DNA from: CAMEON01 sp045602325
GTDB lineage: Bacteria; Bacillota; Clostridia; Oscillospirales; CAG-272
Reading direction: 5' to 3'
DNA length: 32,804 nucleotides
NCBI GenBank assembly: GCA_045602325.1
Contig: JAZSBH010000171.1
Location: 1-32,804, forward strand
The position numbers and the translations under genes were made by a program. This document shows positions 31,619 to 32,804 of the stretch, in pieces. How positions within the stretch are numbered: position 1 is the stretch's first letter; every line of letters starts with the position of its first letter. The notes beneath the pieces were generated by a model, which worked only from the letters and a program-made list of their open reading frames with translations, did no database searches and had not been told where the DNA came from.

Positions 31619-32331
31619 TATTGGCTTTGGATTCCACCGCCCAAGTTGGCTCGGTGGCTCTCTGTCAGGACGAAACCTTGATTGCGGAGTACACCATCAA
31701 CACGGGGCACACCCACTCCGAGACCCTGCTCCCCATGGTAGAGTCAGTTCTGAAGATCGCAGGCTACACCGTGGACGACGTAGATCTGTTCGTCTGCACC
31801 GCGGGTCCCGGCTCCTTTACGGGGGTACGCATCGGGGCGGCTACAATTAAGGGTATTGCCTTTGGTAAGGACAAGCCCTGCATTGGCGTATCCACCCTGG
31901 AATCGCTGGCGCTCAACGGCGTGTCCTTGGACGGCATCCTTTGCCCCGCCATGAACGCCCGTCGCCAACAGGTTTACAATGCGCTGTTCAACTGCAATGG
32001 CCGTGAATTGACCCGTCTTTGCGACGACCGCGCGCTGGCCATCACAGAATTGGGCGAGGAATTGGCAACGAAATACTCCGACAGACCTGTGTATCTCATG
32101 GGTGACGGGGCAAAACTGGTATACGACGCGCTTTCTGAGGCCATGGGTGAGCGGTTGATTCTTCTCCCCGAGCGACTGATCCACCAGAGCGGCTACAATA
32201 CCGCCCGGGCTGGTCTGCGGCTTTGGCAGGAGGGAGTTCGCACCACGGATGCAGAGCTTGCCCCCGTCTACCTCCGTCCCTCCCAGGCTGAACGCGTAAG
32301 GATGGAAAAACTGAACGGCGGGAATGCATAA
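31612..32331 (+). CDS. tsaB: tRNA threonylcarbamoyladenosine biosynthesis protein TsaB
   Basis: The 239-residue ASKHA-fold protein dimerises with TsaD in t6A synthesis. It begins MLILALDSTAQVGSVALCQD and has HSETLLPMVESVL and the TAGPGSFTGVRIG signature. The ATG at 31612 is chosen for its AAAGGAGG seven bases upstream and overlaps tsaE by 7 bases. In many Firmicutes rimI and tsaD follow; here an rpiB-like gene follows 30 bp later. Confidence 0.96.
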   Translation: MLILALDSTAQVGSVALCQDETLIAEYTINTGHTHSETLLPMVESVLKIAGYTVDDVDLFVCTAGPGSFTGVRIGAATIKGIAFGKDKPCIGVSTLESLALNGVSLDGILCPAMNARRQQVYNALFNCNGRELTRLCDDRALAITELGEELATKYSDRPVYLMGDGAKLVYDALSEAMGERLILLPERLIHQSGYNTARAGLRLWQEGVRTTDAELAPVYLRPSQAERVRMEKLNGGNA

Positions 32332-32361
32332 TACGAATAGGAATTGAAGGATACAAGTATC

Positions 32362-32804
32362 ATGGAAATCAAAAAGATCGTCATAGGCTCGGATCACGCG
32401 GGCTTTGGTCTCAAGCAGAAGGTCAAGGCCCATCTGCAATCCCGCGGCATTGAGGTTCTGGACGTGGGCACGAATGCCCCCGAATCCTGCAACTACACCG
32501 TGTTCGCCCACGCCCTGTGTGAGGCGGTAACGAGCGGAGTTGCCCCCCTGGGTATCCTCATTTGCGGCACCGGCATCGGTATGTCCATGGCCGCCAACAA
32601 GCACGCGGGCATTCGCGCCGCCTCCTGCGAAAACACCTTCTCTGCCCGCATGACCCGAATGCACAACGATGCCAACGTGCTCTGCCTTGGCGAGCGGGTA
32701 ATCGGCTACGGTCTGGCCTGTGACATGGTGGATCTGTTCATTGACACCCCCTTTGAGGGCGGCCGTCACCAGGCTCGAGTGGATGACATCAACGCGCTGG
32801 ATCA
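32362..32804 (+). CDS. rpiB: ribose 5-phosphate isomerase B (3' end outside window)
   Basis: The 147 visible residues are nearly the whole protein (family length about 145-150). It interconverts ribose 5-phosphate and ribulose 5-phosphate in the pentose phosphate pathway. The start GSDHAGFGLK, the catalytic Cys68 in CGTGIGMSMAANK, and HNDANVLCLGERVIG with its His101 are all in place. The frame is still open at the right edge after VDDINALD. The ribosome binding site GAAGGA is about 12 bases before the ATG. It lies 30 bp after tsaB and is probably in the same transcript. Confidence 0.95.
   Translation, partial: MEIKKIVIGSDHAGFGLKQKVKAHLQSRGIEVLDVGTNAPESCNYTVFAHALCEAVTSGVAPLGILICGTGIGMSMAANKHAGIRAASCENTFSARMTRMHNDANVLCLGERVIGYGLACDMVDLFIDTPFEGGRHQARVDDINALD

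Overview
The window reads as chromosomal DNA of an anaerobic, probably gut-associated Clostridia-type Firmicute (an Oscillospirales-like lineage would fit). Support comes from strong AAGGAGG-type ribosome binding sites, many TTGACA-N16/17-TATAAT promoters, a T-box leader ahead of pheST, a group II EcfAAT module, a pyrophosphate-type phosphofructokinase, DUF4317, DUF896/YnzC and LytTR-DUF3021 genes, and dispersed palindromic intergenic repeats. The placement is inferred from gene content only. No rRNA, tRNA, CRISPR array or prophage was seen. Most of the window is GC-moderate; positions 1-480, about 1500-1880 and 19361-20450 are visibly AT-richer.

Layout. 1-1195 (minus) is the 5' part of a collagen-like, InlB-repeat surface lipoprotein that runs off the left edge. 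It has its own promoter and a leader of about 310 nt packed with hairpins. Behind that promoter lie a 31-bp palindrome, a possible gene remnant and a terminator. 1962-5352 (minus) holds a DUF4430-like lipoprotein, a TspO-like membrane protein and a class A penicillin-binding protein. Divergent from the latter is a BofC-like protein gene with a possible forespore promoter. 6187-7236 (minus) holds a zinc-ribbon protein and a sigma-70 family protein. 7592-11762 (minus) is the operon ruvC - methyltransferase - ecfA1 - ecfA2 - ecfT, with a consensus promoter and a terminator. PPi-phosphofructokinase (12021-13301, plus) is divergent from it.

13382-15732 (minus) is a LytTR regulator - DUF3021 - ABC ATPase - ABC permease operon, divergent from a PMCA-like calcium P-type ATPase (15928-18651). 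18728-20374 (minus) is an AT-rich pair: a V8-like secreted serine protease and a lipoprotein. 20562-23801 (plus) holds a small unrecognised protein with a strong promoter, a class C beta-lactamase-fold hydrolase, and a three-gene ECF sigma / membrane-anchored putative anti-sigma / small membrane protein operon. A MITE-like element follows at 23846-23997. DUF4317 (minus) and tyrS (plus) are divergent. A Phe T-box precedes pheS-pheT, followed by ynzC-like, tsaE, tsaB and rpiB (cut by the right edge).

I did not find an obviously new multi-gene system. The best leads are the structured leader of the collagen-like gene with its upstream palindrome, a repeat family placed after tyrS, pheS and pheT (including between the two PheRS subunits), the protease/lipoprotein pair, the LytTR-controlled exporter, and the unrecognised 105-residue gene.
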